A DNA stretch of 64,000 bases, taken from Bacillota bacterium (GTDB taxonomy: Bacteria > Bacillota > Clostridia > Christensenellales > QAND01). A model generated the notes under the pieces. The model searched no databases. It saw only the letters and a program-made list of their open reading frames with translations, and was not told the DNA's origin. The stretch covers positions 41,813-105,812 of the forward strand of contig QAND01000023.1 in assembly GCA_003150225.1 (NCBI GenBank), written 5' to 3'. The position numbers and the translations under genes are program-made. Numbering within the stretch: the stretch's first letter is position 1; the number at the start of each line of letters is the position of its first letter. Below are positions 50,974 to 60,644 of the stretch, piece by piece.

Positions 50974-52641
50974 CTAATCGGTGATGATCACGTCCGCTCC
51001 AAAGGCGGACTTGGCCTTTTCCACAAGGGGGGGAAGTTCCTCCCCCGCGCCCTCCGGCGCATCCACATAGGATATCTTGGCCTCTGGGCCATAAACCTCT
51101 TTGAGCGCTTCCTCCACAATCTTGGCGTTGGATGGAATGCGCAAGGCCTGAGCCATGACATGCCCTTTTTTATCAAATTCTATTATAACCGAATTTTCCC
51201 GGTCGTCCATCAGAGTTCCAAACCGCAAAGTATGATAGGCAGGTACGCTCCGGCTGCGGATCAGCTCTAAAAACCGTTGATATCGATCGCTTTCCTTTCC
51301 AGACGAAGGTTCGGGCCGTGATGCCTGCCCGGAAGAAACGGGCTTCGCCTCCTCTCGAAGGGCCGGCTTTTTTTCCTGAACAGCTCTTGCCGGTTCTTTC
51401 TCCTCCCAGGGCGGTAGATCGCTTGGTAACGGCGGCTCTTGATCCCAAGGAGGAGCGTCAACGGGCGGATCCCCAAACGGGACTTCGGGAGCATCGGAAG
51501 GCGCCTTTTCCGTCCAAAGCGGTTCGTCCGTCTGATCGGACGCGGAAACCGTCCATCCCCGATGAATCATATCCTCCAATCGAGCCACACGGGCCACAAG
51601 GCCATCGACAGAGTCATCTCGGCTCACCAGCGCGATCCGCGCAATCGCCGCCAGCAACGCGGTACGGGGCCGCTGAGAAAACCGCATGGCAGTCTCCCCC
51701 TGGCTCAATAGGTCGATGGCTCTTAGATAGAATTCCAACGGCTGCTTCTTCTCCGCCGCAGTGGTCATCCGGCTGCAGAAGGCGGACATTAGGTCCCGTA
51801 GCACCAGCGAAAGATCCTTCCCCGCAAGGTAAGCTTCCTCCACCTGGGCAAGGGCACGATCCACCCTCCCATCCCTCAGATCCTCCACCAGACGGTCCAT
51901 GGCGGATTGGTCCAGGGTTCCGATGGTCTCCACCACCCCCTGGTAGCGAAGCTCACCTCCCAAGGCCACACACTGATCCAGAATGGAAAGGGCATCCCGC
52001 ATTCCTCCTTCGGCCGCAGCCGCTATGGCAGCCACTGCCCGTTCCTCGTATTGGACGCCAAGGTCATCCAATACCGTCTTAAGGTATCCTTCAATCAGAG
52101 GCTGTGGAATTCGTTTAAAGTCGAATCGCTGGCACCGAGAAAGGATGGTAGCGGGAATCTTTCCCGCTTCGGTGGTGGCCAGGATAAACTTGGCGTGGGC
52201 CGGCGGTTCCTCCAGGGTCTTCAGCAGGGCGTTGAAGGCACCGGTGGACAGCATGTGAACCTCGTCTATGATATACACCTTATAGCGGCACACCGTCGGG
52301 GCAAAGTTGATCTTATCCCGAAGATCCCGTATCTCATCCACCCCATTGTTGCTGGCGGCGTCGATCTCCAAAATATCGGTGGAAAGAGCCTCGTCCCCCA
52401 TGGCGCAAACGGCACAGGTCCCGCAGGGCTCCCCGTCCACCGGGTTAAGGCAATTCATGGCCCGGGCCAATATTTTGGCGGCGCTGGTTTTGCCAGTGCC
52501 TCGCGCGCCGCAGAACAGATAGGCGTGGGCGGTCTGTCCCGTCTCTATCTGGCGTTTCAGCACCCGGGTGATATGCTCCTGGCCCACCATGTCGGCAAAC
52601 CGCCGGGGCCGGTATTTTCGGTATAGCGCAACGTATGCCAT
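50974..52641 (-). CDS. dnaX: DNA polymerase III subunit gamma/tau
   Basis: The 555-residue clamp-loader subunit has Walker A FCGARGTGKTSAAKILA (about residues 43-58), four zinc cysteines (CLNPVDGEPCGTCAVC), DEVHMLS and SRCQRF. Domain III ends near 365 and a variable Pro/Glu-rich tail leads to a C-terminal domain from about 465. The codons Glu-Lys-Lys at 423-425 read GAA AAA AAG, so an A-AAA-AAG slippery heptamer lies in phase (separate entry). Upstream of the gene there is no scRNA. Confidence 0.97.
   Translation of the reverse strand: MAYVALYRKYRPRRFADMVGQEHITRVLKRQIETGQTAHAYLFCGARGTGKTSAAKILARAMNCLNPVDGEPCGTCAVCAMGDEALSTDILEIDAASNNGVDEIRDLRDKINFAPTVCRYKVYIIDEVHMLSTGAFNALLKTLEEPPAHAKFILATTEAGKIPATILSRCQRFDFKRIPQPLIEGYLKTVLDDLGVQYEERAVAAIAAAAEGGMRDALSILDQCVALGGELRYQGVVETIGTLDQSAMDRLVEDLRDGRVDRALAQVEEAYLAGKDLSLVLRDLMSAFCSRMTTAAEKKQPLEFYLRAIDLLSQGETAMRFSQRPRTALLAAIARIALVSRDDSVDGLVARVARLEDMIHRGWTVSASDQTDEPLWTEKAPSDAPEVPFGDPPVDAPPWDQEPPLPSDLPPWEEKEPARAVQEKKPALREEAKPVSSGQASRPEPSSGKESDRYQRFLELIRSRSVPAYHTLRFGTLMDDRENSVIIEFDKKGHVMAQALRIPSNAKIVEEALKEVYGPEAKISYVDAPEGAGEELPPLVEKAKSAFGADVIITD
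51367..51373 (-). promoter_or_regulatory. Possible programmed -1 frameshift site in dnaX
   Basis: A AAA AAG in the reading phase of dnaX, ending at codon 425. Six bases downstream cttcg-agaggagg-cgaag can fold, then gcccg-tttctt-cgggc. In the -1 frame translation would continue for 64 codons to a stop at 51173-51175. Confidence 0.5.
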
Positions 52642-52689
52642 GTTTTCCTCTCTCCCGTTTAACGGATGCCGTTTAAACCAGCTCCGAAA

Positions 52690-52725
52690 AAGAAGACGCC
52701 TGGGGGAATTCCTCCAGGCGCCGGT
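52690..52725 (-). terminator. Terminator of degV
   Basis: gacgcctggggg pairs with a tccaggcg arm; CTTCTTTTTC follows on the minus strand. Confidence 0.75.
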
Positions 52726-52731
52726 AGCAGC

Positions 52732-53598
52732 TTACCGCTTGGTTCCGAAGAAGGATAGCCCCAGCACTCCGGGTCCCACATGGCCCCCGATTACCGGACC
52801 CACCGTCCAGATCTCGATTTCCATATTGGGGAACTTCTCCAGGAACATATCCCGGAGGACCGCAGCATCCCCCTCATTGGACTCAGTGATATAGAGCTTG
52901 CCATTCTCCTTATCCAAGGCCCGCTCCTCATAGAGTTCCACAAACCGGCGAAGGGCCTTGCGTCGCCCTTTGCATTTTTCAATGGGCACCAAAGCTCCCT
53001 CTGGACTGGCGTAGATGATGGGCTTGATATCCAGCATGCTGCCAAAGAAGGCGGATGCACCGGACAGCCGTCCTCCCCGCTTCAAATAGTTGAGGTCGTC
53101 CACCACGAAGAACACCACGGAATGCTGGATGTTATCCCGCACCCAAGCAGCTACCTCGTCCATGGATTTCCCCTCCTCCTTCATCTCCAAAGCCCGGATC
53201 AAAAGCTGGGACTGTCCCAGGGAAATGGTGAGGGTATCGATGATGACGATATTGGCGGAGGGATCCTCCTCCATCAGCTCCTTGGCCGCCATCAGGCTGT
53301 TCTCATAATGGGCGGAGAGCTTGTTGCTGAAGGCGATATACAGCACATCCAGCCCTTGATCGGTGTACTGCTTAAAAAACTCTTTGATCTCCCAATAGGG
53401 CCGGGCGCTGGTGGATACCTCCGCCCCCTCCCCCAATCGCCGGAAGAAGTCGGGAATCTTGACATTGACGCCCAGATCATACAGGTACTCCACGCCATCC
53501 ATGGTAAAGGGCATGGCAAACACGGGAAGGTTGTATTTCTGGACATATCGCAAATCCAGTTCACTGTCGGAATCCGTTACGATGATATAATCTCTCAT
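52732..53598 (-). CDS. DegV family fatty acid-binding protein
   Basis: The 288-residue protein begins RDYIIVTDSDSELDLRYVQKYNLPVFAMPFTMDG, with TSARPYWEIKEFFKQYTDQGLDVLYIAFSNKLSAHYENSLMAA, GRLSGASAFFGSMLDIKPI and a conserved VGPVIGGHVGPGVLG, the pattern of DegV/FakB. FakB proteins bind fatty acids for phosphorylation by FakA. No fakA is near. The gene is single, with a terminator behind. Confidence 0.94.
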   Translation of the reverse strand: MRDYIIVTDSDSELDLRYVQKYNLPVFAMPFTMDGVEYLYDLGVNVKIPDFFRRLGEGAEVSTSARPYWEIKEFFKQYTDQGLDVLYIAFSNKLSAHYENSLMAAKELMEEDPSANIVIIDTLTISLGQSQLLIRALEMKEEGKSMDEVAAWVRDNIQHSVVFFVVDDLNYLKRGGRLSGASAFFGSMLDIKPIIYASPEGALVPIEKCKGRRKALRRFVELYEERALDKENGKLYITESNEGDAAVLRDMFLEKFPNMEIEIWTVGPVIGGHVGPGVLGLSFFGTKR

Positions 53599-53706
53599 TT
53601 TCTCACCCTTTTAAGTAATCCTACGCATAAAAAACGTATGATATCATTTTAATATGAAAGGGCAAATCACGCAAGCGCTTTCAGTCCGGCGCGAATCCTC
53701 CCAATC

Positions 53707-53737
53707 AAAAGGCCGGGGTTCGCCCCGGCCTTTTTGT
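53707..53737 (-). terminator. Terminator of M20 gene 1
   Basis: aaaaggccgggg-ttcg-ccccggcctttt; it works on both strands. Confidence 0.93.
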
Positions 53738-53743
53738 TTTTCC

Positions 53744-55138
53744 TTAGCTGGCTGCCTTCTCCAAGAGGCGGATCAAAAACCGCGCGCCCCGCACCAAATC
53801 CACGATGCTGATGCGCTCATTGGTGGCATGCATGGTGGAGCCATAAACGCTGGTATCGAAGAAAGGTGAAAACTTATAGATATTGGGGCAAATGTCCTCA
53901 AACTTCCGGCTATCGGTGCCGCCGAATACCCCGCCGGGGGCCACTACCATTTCGGGATAGAACTCGTGAATGGTCTCCTCAATGAGGGCGAAGGCCGGGC
54001 TGTCGGTAGGCGAAACCTTGCTGGCCTCCCGCGCCTCAAAGGGGATCAGCTGAATGCTGTCATCCCCGATGGCGTTCCGCACATGCTCCATCAGAGACTC
54101 AATGGTATCCCGAGGGTTCAAGCGGAAATTAACGCTGGCCGTAGCCTTCTGGGGCAGGATATTGGGAGCGGGGCTTCCCCAGGCTTGGGTTACCGCCGTA
54201 GTGGTTCGAACAGTGGCGTTGCCCTGAGGGGTTTTCTCCAATATGGCGATGAGCTCATCCCTGCGGTTGGGAAGATCGGTACAGATGGCACGCATCTGGG
54301 GGTCATCCAAGTGGGGCCCCAGAGCACGATAGAATTTCTCGAAAGCAATCGGCAGGGAGGTAGGCAGCGGATTGGCCTCCACCGCCAAAATGGCCTTTGC
54401 TACCTTGGCAAGGGCGCTGGGCTCGCCGGGCTTGGGCTGGCTGGAGTGGCCGCCCGCGCTGTTGGCGATCATATGGATGTCGCAGTATCCCTTTTCAAAC
54501 AGCGCAATGGAGGCGACCAGCACATCGGAGGCGCCATGCTCCTCCCCATGGGCGGGCTCGCCGCCCTCATCCATAACAAAGTCCAGCTCGATGCCCTGAT
54601 CCGCCATATATTTTGCCACGGCCATGGCGCCCGTGCCGCCGCATTCCTCGTCGTGGCCCAGGGCAAGGTAGATATCCCGATCGGGTACAAAGCCTTTCTG
54701 CATCAGGTATTCCATGGCTTCGAACTCCGCGCACAGCATATTCTTCATATCGATGGCGCCCCGGCCCCACACATGGCCATCGGCCACAACGCCGTCAAAA
54801 GCCGGGTATTTCCAGTCCCCCTCGGTACCGGGGGTCACAGGCACCACATCCTGATGGGCCATGAGCAACATGGGCTTCTTCCCGCTTTTACCGTTGCCGG
54901 GCCAGCGGTACAGCATGCTGGCTTTGGCGATGATGACGCGTTCACAGTTTTGGTGCACCAAGGGATAGGTCTTCTCCAGATAATCCCGCAGCACGCCATA
55001 TGGGACGTAGTCGATGAGGGACTCATCCCGATTGGCAATGGTTTTGATTTTAATGATCTCGCTGAGATGCTCCACCATGGCATCCTCGTTGAAATCCTGG
55101 TATCCGGTAAAGGCGCAAGCTTTGTTTTGGTCGATCAT
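53744..55138 (-). CDS. M20 family metallopeptidase, copy 1
   Basis: The 464-residue protein has the M20 motifs: LLMAHQDVVPVTPGTEGDW (metal His/Asp), VWGRGAIDMKN, GHDEECGGTG (catalytic Glu), and a final GTDSRKFEDICPNIYKFSP with His in YGSTMHATNER. This subset belongs to the carboxypeptidase S / PM20D1-like branch that cuts peptides or N-acyl amino acids. The ATG at 55138 follows GAGGAG. It is about half identical to the next two genes. Confidence 0.9.
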   Translation of the reverse strand: MIDQNKACAFTGYQDFNEDAMVEHLSEIIKIKTIANRDESLIDYVPYGVLRDYLEKTYPLVHQNCERVIIAKASMLYRWPGNGKSGKKPMLLMAHQDVVPVTPGTEGDWKYPAFDGVVADGHVWGRGAIDMKNMLCAEFEAMEYLMQKGFVPDRDIYLALGHDEECGGTGAMAVAKYMADQGIELDFVMDEGGEPAHGEEHGASDVLVASIALFEKGYCDIHMIANSAGGHSSQPKPGEPSALAKVAKAILAVEANPLPTSLPIAFEKFYRALGPHLDDPQMRAICTDLPNRRDELIAILEKTPQGNATVRTTTAVTQAWGSPAPNILPQKATASVNFRLNPRDTIESLMEHVRNAIGDDSIQLIPFEAREASKVSPTDSPAFALIEETIHEFYPEMVVAPGGVFGGTDSRKFEDICPNIYKFSPFFDTSVYGSTMHATNERISIVDLVRGARFLIRLLEKAAS

Positions 55139-55246
55139 AGTCGCTCTCCTCGTCTTTGGTATTGGCCCGATGGCCGGGCACCTTTCCATTGTACCGGGAA
55201 CCCCGGTTTCCCGCAAGCGGTATCCCATCGCAACCGGGAAATCCCC

Positions 55247-55279
55247 AAAAAAATGCCGTCATCAAGGACGGCATTTTTT
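55247..55279 (-). terminator. Terminator of M20 gene 2
   Basis: aaaatgccgtc pairs with gacggcatttt; T-run on the minus strand. It separates copies 1 and 2. Confidence 0.88.
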
Positions 55280-56668
55280 CTATTGACAGGCTTTTTCGAT
55301 GATGCGGATCATGATCCGTGTGCCCCGTACCAGATCCGAAACGCTGATTCGTTCATTTGTGCCATGGAGCGAGGCCCGGTATTTGCTGGTATCAAAGAAG
55401 GGATAGAATCGATAGATGTTGTCACACACGCATTCATACTTTCGGCTGTCGGTTCCGCCCAAAAGGCCATTCGACGCCACAATCAGCTCGGGATAGAACT
55501 CGTGCATGACCTCCTCGATAAGGGCGTAGGCCGGGGTGTCGGTAGGCGATACCCGGCTTGCCTCCCGCGCCTCTACCACCCGCAGCTCGATGGCATCGTT
55601 ATGGATGGCCTTTCTGACATGCTCCAGCAAGGAGGCGACGGTATCCCGGGGGTTGAGCCGGAAGTTGACCCCCGCCACCGCCTTCTGAGGCAGGACGTTG
55701 TTGACAGGACTTCCCCAGGCCTGGGTCACCGCCGTAGTGGTCCGCACCATGGCATTGCCCTGAGGGGTCTCCTCCAGCAGAGCGATAAACTCCTCCATGC
55801 GGTTGGGCAAGTCGGTGCAGAGCTCCCGCATCCTGGGATCATCCAAATATGGACCCATCAGGCTATAGAACCGTACGAAGGGTTCTGGAAGCTCCGCAGG
55901 CATGGGGCTGGCCTCCAAGGCAACGATGGCCTTCGCCAGCTCCCCCAGGGCCGTAGTCTTGCCGGGCCGGTTGCTGTGTCCGCCCGGGCTCCGGGAAATA
56001 AGCTGCAAATCGCAGTAGCCCTTCTCAAATACCGAGATGGTAGCCACCAGCACATCGGAAGCGCCAAAGTCCTCCCCATGGGCTGGTTTTCCGCCCTCAT
56101 CCATGATGAAGTCGATCTCCACCCCCTGCTCCAACAGGTGCTGCGCGGTGGCAACGGCGCCGGAACCCCCCACCTCCTCATCATGGCCCAGAGCCAAGTA
56201 TACATCCCGGTCGGGAGTAAAGCCTCTTTGCATCAGGTATTCCATGGCCTCAAACTCGGCGCACAGCATATTTTTCATATCGATGGCGCCCCGGCCCCAT
56301 ACGTGGCCATCCGCGATGACCCCATCAAAGGCGGGATGTTGCCAGTCCTCCTCTGTGCCGGGAGTTACAGGCACCACGTCCTGGTGGGCCATGAGCAGAA
56401 TGGGTTTCTTTCCGCCCTTGCCGCTCCCGGGCCAGCGATACAGCATGCTGGCTCCGGCAATGATCTCCCGCTCACAGTTCTGATGCACCAGGGGATAGGT
56501 TTTCTCCAAATATCCCCGTAGCCCCAGAAATGGGCCAATGTCCATGGCTTCTAAATCCCGGTCGGCAATGGTAGGAAATTGAATGATGTGACTGAGATGG
56601 TCGGCCACCGCAGCCTCATCCAGATCCCCATAGCCCGTAAAGACGCACAGTTTGTTCTCATCCACCAT
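55280..56668 (-). CDS. M20 family metallopeptidase, copy 2
   Basis: The 462-residue protein is close to copy 1 (both start with a N-K-x-C-x-F-TGY stretch) and keeps MAHQDVVPV, WGRGAIDMKN, LGHDEEVGGSG and the GTDSRKYECVCDNIYRF end motif. The metal ligands and catalytic Glu are intact. The ATG at 56668 follows AAGGAGG which overlaps the stop of copy 3, so copies 3 and 2 are translated together. Confidence 0.9.
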   Translation of the reverse strand: MVDENKLCVFTGYGDLDEAAVADHLSHIIQFPTIADRDLEAMDIGPFLGLRGYLEKTYPLVHQNCEREIIAGASMLYRWPGSGKGGKKPILLMAHQDVVPVTPGTEEDWQHPAFDGVIADGHVWGRGAIDMKNMLCAEFEAMEYLMQRGFTPDRDVYLALGHDEEVGGSGAVATAQHLLEQGVEIDFIMDEGGKPAHGEDFGASDVLVATISVFEKGYCDLQLISRSPGGHSNRPGKTTALGELAKAIVALEASPMPAELPEPFVRFYSLMGPYLDDPRMRELCTDLPNRMEEFIALLEETPQGNAMVRTTTAVTQAWGSPVNNVLPQKAVAGVNFRLNPRDTVASLLEHVRKAIHNDAIELRVVEAREASRVSPTDTPAYALIEEVMHEFYPELIVASNGLLGGTDSRKYECVCDNIYRFYPFFDTSKYRASLHGTNERISVSDLVRGTRIMIRIIEKACQ

Positions 56669-56681
56669 GGCGAATCCCTCC

Positions 56682-58094
56682 TTACAGGGCACGGCCCTCC
56701 TGGGTACACAGGTTCTTCATCAGCTCGATATATAGGGCGGCGGCGGGAGCCAAACTCTCCACCACGGCTTTCTCATTGGTGCCATGGGCACCGGAGGTAT
56801 AGCCGTTCTTCTTATAGGGTGCGTTGTTGATGGGGCTCAAGCGATATACATGGGGACATACCGTCTCAAACCTGCGGCTGTCGGTACCGCCCAGGCTGCC
56901 CAAAGGCACCACCACAGCCTCGGGGAAAAAGGCATTGACGGTTTTTTTCATCACAGCAAAGGCCTCGCTGTCGATAGAGGACATATTGGAGGGGTCCTTG
57001 CCGTTGAGCACGGTAAGCTCCACGCTGTCGTCTCCAATGGCCTCCCGGACATACTCCACCACCGACTCCACGGTCTCGCTGGGGTTCAGGCGGAAGTTGA
57101 CGATGGCGGTTGCCCGCTGGGGCAACACGTTGGGCGCAGGACTGCCAGCCGCCATGGTAGCCGCGGTGGTGGTCCGCATCATGGCGCAGCCAGTGGGCGT
57201 CCGCATCATGATCTCCATGATCTTCTCCTTATTGCCCACCACATCAGCGCAGAGAGTCCGAAGCTCCTCATCTTGAATATAGGGGCCGGCAGCCTCTAGA
57301 TACTGCTGTACACACAGGGGAATATCCGCAGGGAACTTCCGATCCTCCACCTTTACGATGGCCCGAGCCAGATCGCCCAGCGCGGTATGCTCCTCGGGCT
57401 TGCTGCTGTGGCCGCCCTTGCTGTTGACGGCAATCTCCAGATCCAGGTAGCCCTTTTCAAAGGTGTTGACGGTATAGAGCAGGGTTTCCCCCACGTCGAT
57501 GCCCTCGCCATGATTGAAGCCGGGCCCCTCATCGAACACCGCATCAAACTGGATGCCGTTTTCTTCGCAATACCGGGCAGCGGCTCCCGCGCCCATCTCC
57601 CCGCCTACTTCCTCGTCATGGCCAAACTCCAGGTAAATATCCCGGTCGGGCACAAATCCCTTCTTCAGAAGATACTCCACCGCCTCCAAAGTCAGGCAGA
57701 GGGTGCTCTTGCAGTCGGTGGAACCGCGGCCCCAAACGAACCCGTCAATGATCTCCCCGCCAAAGGGATCATGCTCCCAATCGCCCTCGGTGCCGGGGGT
57801 CACGGGCACCACGTCCTGATGGGCCATGAACAACACCGGCTTTTTACCGCTCTTGCCGCTGCCCTGCCACCGGAACAGCATGGTGTACCCGCCAATCATG
57901 GTCAATTCCAGTTTCTCATGGGTTAGGGGATAGGTCTCCCGCAGATACTTCTGAAAGCCCTCAAACTGGCTCCAGTCAATGCCGGCATACTCCTTATTGA
58001 CCATGGTTTTATAGGTAACCATACCTCCCAGGTGCCGGGCGATCTCCATGCTGTCCAGTTCAGGATAGGCTGTTTTCGCGTCCAATTTTGCCAT
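56682..58094 (-). CDS. M20 family metallopeptidase, copy 3
   Basis: The 470-residue protein has FMAHQDVVPVTPGTEGDWEHDPFGG, VWGRGSTDCKST, EFGHDEEVGGEMG and GTDSRRFETVCPHVYRLSP. It is more distant than copies 1 and 2 from each other, and has Ser-Thr-Asp-Cys in place of Ala-Ile-Asp-Met near the second metal ligand. It is the first of the tandem set in transcription order. A different substrate range from the other two is likely but not shown. Confidence 0.9.
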   Translation of the reverse strand: MAKLDAKTAYPELDSMEIARHLGGMVTYKTMVNKEYAGIDWSQFEGFQKYLRETYPLTHEKLELTMIGGYTMLFRWQGSGKSGKKPVLFMAHQDVVPVTPGTEGDWEHDPFGGEIIDGFVWGRGSTDCKSTLCLTLEAVEYLLKKGFVPDRDIYLEFGHDEEVGGEMGAGAAARYCEENGIQFDAVFDEGPGFNHGEGIDVGETLLYTVNTFEKGYLDLEIAVNSKGGHSSKPEEHTALGDLARAIVKVEDRKFPADIPLCVQQYLEAAGPYIQDEELRTLCADVVGNKEKIMEIMMRTPTGCAMMRTTTAATMAAGSPAPNVLPQRATAIVNFRLNPSETVESVVEYVREAIGDDSVELTVLNGKDPSNMSSIDSEAFAVMKKTVNAFFPEAVVVPLGSLGGTDSRRFETVCPHVYRLSPINNAPYKKNGYTSGAHGTNEKAVVESLAPAAALYIELMKNLCTQEGRAL

Positions 58095-58207
58095 CGTATA
58101 AAAACCCCCTATTACAAATCAAGATATTATCATTCTAGCGCCAATCCCAAATTTATACAAGGGAGCGTTTGCCTTTTGCCCGGGTGGCTCTCCCACCGCA
58201 GAAACAG

Positions 58208-58235
58208 CAAAAAAGCCGCGGCAGGAACCGCGGCT
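58208..58235 (-). terminator. Terminator of the amino acid ABC operon
   Basis: agccgcgg-caggaa-ccgcggct; T6 follows on the minus strand. Confidence 0.9.
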
Positions 58236-58248
58236 CTTCTCCTCTTGC

Positions 58249-58989
58249 TTAGTGGAGTACCTTGCTTAAAAATTCCCGGGTACGAGGGTTTTGCGGATCG
58301 CCAAAAATCTGCTCGGGAGAGCCCGATTCCGCGATGATCCCATCATCCATAAACAGCACCCGATCGCTGATCTCCTTGGCAAAGCCCATCTCATGGGTAA
58401 CGATGGCAGTGGTCATTCCGCCTTCGGCCAGGCTTTTAATGACGTCCAACACCTCTCCCACCATCTCCGGATCCAAAGCGGAGGTGGGCTCATCAAAAAG
58501 CATCACATCCGGTTCCATGGCAAGAGCCCGAACGATAGCTAGACGCTGTTTCTGCCCGCCGGATAGCCGCCGGGGAAACTCCCCCGCCTTATCGGCAAGG
58601 CCTACCCGCTTTAACAGGAGCTGCGCTTTTTCCACCGCCTCCTCCTTAGAGCTCTTTTTTAGAAGGGTGGGAGCCAGGGTGATGTTGTCCAGCACCGTCA
58701 AATGGGGAAACACGTTGAACTGCTGGAATACCATACCCATCTTCTGGCGATGAATGTCCACATCGATCCCCTTGGCGGTAATCTCCACCCCCTCAAAGAA
58801 AATCTTCCCCTCCTCGGGGGTCTCCAGGAGGTTCAAGCACCGCAAGAAGGTGCTTTTACCGCTGCCGCTGGGACCGATGATGGATACCACCTCTCCCTGA
58901 GAGATGGATTCGTTGATGCCCTTCAATACATGGAGTTTGCCGAAATATTTATGAAGGCCTTCCGTTACGATCATCTTGTTATCAGTCAC
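58249..58989 (-). CDS. Polar amino acid ABC transporter, ATP-binding protein
   Basis: The 246-residue ATPase has Walker [27 protein letters not shown], signature [20 protein letters not shown], Walker [15 protein letters not shown] and the H-loop [21 protein letters not shown], the pattern of GlnQ/HisP. GTG at 58989 is proposed from the AAAGGAGG 10 bases upstream; it overlaps the permease stop by 8 bases. An ATG at 58974 is possible. Confidence 0.95.
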   Translation of the reverse strand: MTDNKMIVTEGLHKYFGKLHVLKGINESISQGEVVSIIGPSGSGKSTFLRCLNLLETPEEGKIFFEGVEITAKGIDVDIHRQKMGMVFQQFNVFPHLTVLDNITLAPTLLKKSSKEEAVEKAQLLLKRVGLADKAGEFPRRLSGGQKQRLAIVRALAMEPDVMLFDEPTSALDPEMVGEVLDVIKSLAEGGMTTAIVTHEMGFAKEISDRVLFMDDGIIAESGSPEQIFGDPQNPRTREFLSKVLH

Positions 58990-59632
58990 TTCTGGCCATC
59001 CTCCTTTCGATATATCCGATGCCCTTACTGAGGACAAAGGTCAGAACAAAATAGATCACGCCGGCGATGATCAGCGCCTGGAAGGGCATAAAGTATGCCG
59101 CGCCCATGGTGGCCCGGATTGTCATAATATCGCCCACCAGGAATACCGACAGCAAGGAGGTCTCCTTGATGATGGTGACGAACTCATTGCCCAGGGCCGG
59201 CAGGATATTCCGGATTGCCTGGGGCAAAACGATCTTCAGCATGGTCTGCCGGTGGCTCATGCCCAGGGAGCGAGCCGCCTCGGTTTGACCGTAATCCACC
59301 GACTGGATCCCCGAGCGGATTACCTCTGCCACATAGGCGGTGCTGTTGACCACCAGGGCAAAACAGGCACAAGCAAACTTGGGGACGTCCATTCCCAGCT
59401 GGGAAGGGAGAAGGAAGAACAGCCATAGCTGTAGCAGAATGGGTGTTCCACGAATGACCTCGATATAGGCGCTGCTGATAAACCGGAGGATCTTGCTCTT
59501 ACTGAGCCGCATCATGCAAACCAGGGAACCCAGCACCGTGCCGAAACCTACGGCGATGGCCGACGCCAAGAGGGTAATGCCCGTTCCCTCTAAAAACTGC
59601 GGCCATGTCTTTAAAAATAATTTCCAAACCAT
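58982..59632 (-). CDS. Polar amino acid ABC transporter, permease
   Basis: The 216-residue membrane protein has the HisM/GlnP signature: [55 protein letters not shown], the EAA loop [45 protein letters not shown] single permease gene suggests a homodimer. It lies between the binding protein and the ATPase genes. Confidence 0.95.
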   Translation of the reverse strand: MVWKLFLKTWPQFLEGTGITLLASAIAVGFGTVLGSLVCMMRLSKSKILRFISSAYIEVIRGTPILLQLWLFFLLPSQLGMDVPKFACACFALVVNSTAYVAEVIRSGIQSVDYGQTEAARSLGMSHRQTMLKIVLPQAIRNILPALGNEFVTIIKETSLLSVFLVGDIMTIRATMGAAYFMPFQALIIAGVIYFVLTFVLSKGIGYIERRMARSD

Positions 59633-59660
59633 AAATGTCTCACCTCAAACCCTACGACAC

Positions 59661-59696
59661 AAGACTGGCACGGCGGGACACTACCGTGCCAGTCTT
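59661..59696 (-). terminator. Hairpin between binding-protein and permease genes
   Basis: aagactggcacgg pairs with ccgtgccagtctt (13 bp), no long T-run. Such stems raise the amount of binding protein over the membrane parts. Confidence 0.75.
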
Positions 59697-59716
59697 GATG
59701 TCGGAGTTCACTATTT

Positions 59717-60607
59717 TTACTCAATCCCCAGGGAATCCTGAAGCTCTTTGCCTTCCTTCACCCAGGTGTTGAACAGATCCTGCTCCAGAACATCCTCGAT
59801 GATGTAATTCACCACGGTCAGCAGATCGTCGGAATTCTCCTCTTTGGGTACGGCAGCCGCCATGCCCACGTTGCTGTCATCCAGCACTACGCTGCTCATG
59901 CAGAGATTCTTGTAGTTCTTCACGTAGCTGTCGCCAGTGGTGCTAGCGATCACCAAGCCATCGATGTTCCCATTGTCCAGCATCAGCACGCCATCGGAGG
60001 TCTTAACCACCAGCTCCAGGTTGGCGCCGGTCAGCTTCTGCTCGGCCAGATCCTGCTGGAGGCTGCCGTTCTGAGCGGCCACCTTCTTGCCGTTGAAATC
60101 CTCAAAGGTCTTGTACTTGTCTTTATCCTCTACCCGTACCATGATGCCATGATAGCCCTCTCCGGAGCCGTCATACATGATGGTGAAATCCATGCTCTCC
60201 TGCCGGTCGGGTTTGGGGGAGAGGCCGGAGATGGCCAGATCCGCCACACCCTGGGTCATCAGAGTCAAAACGCCGTCAAAATCCATGATCTCATATTTGA
60301 TCTTGACGCCCAGCTGGTCGGCAATGTACTTGGCCAGTTCCACATCGGCGCCCACATACTGCTCGTCGCCGGACTTCTGGGGATGGATGAACTCATAGGG
60401 GGGATAGTCGGGGCTGGTGGTAAACTTGATTTCGCCCTTATCCAGGATATCCTTCAGGCGGCCGGTGGGCTCATGCCCCAGAATCTCCTCAATGTTGATC
60501 TTGGCTTCCAGCTTCTGATCGCCATTGTCACCGCTTCCGCCGCCGCAGCCTACCAGGGCCAGGGACGCCATCAGCACTACCATCAAAATCGCAATGCATT
60601 TTTTCAT
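59717..60607 (-). CDS. Polar amino acid ABC transporter, substrate-binding lipoprotein
   Basis: The 296-residue protein has a lipoprotein signal (MKKCIAILMVVLMASLALVGC, Cys21), then a type II periplasmic-binding fold: GEIKFTTSPDYPPYEFIHPQ, GADVELAKYIADQLGVKIKYEIMDFDGVLTLMTQGVADLAISGLSPKPDR and FEDFNGKKVAAQNGSLQQDL. It resembles lysine/arginine/ornithine or glutamine binders; the ligand cannot be set. ATG at 60607 follows TTGGAGG. First gene of the operon. Confidence 0.94.
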   Translation of the reverse strand: MKKCIAILMVVLMASLALVGCGGGSGDNGDQKLEAKINIEEILGHEPTGRLKDILDKGEIKFTTSPDYPPYEFIHPQKSGDEQYVGADVELAKYIADQLGVKIKYEIMDFDGVLTLMTQGVADLAISGLSPKPDRQESMDFTIMYDGSGEGYHGIMVRVEDKDKYKTFEDFNGKKVAAQNGSLQQDLAEQKLTGANLELVVKTSDGVLMLDNGNIDGLVIASTTGDSYVKNYKNLCMSSVVLDDSNVGMAAAVPKEENSDDLLTVVNYIIEDVLEQDLFNTWVKEGKELQDSLGIE

Positions 60608-60644
60608 CGTCGGGACCTCCAAACCAAATCTTAATGATGTTTGC

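Noticed and set aside
52642-52731. SRP RNA upstream of dnaX
   Set aside because: Only 90 bases are present and they hold the degV terminator; the GGAAG tetraloop pattern of SRP RNA is not there.
53966-56521. 851-codon open frame antisense to M20 copies 1 and 2
   Set aside because: It mirrors conserved peptidase codons on the other strand, has no ribosome site, and arises from the GC-rich third positions.
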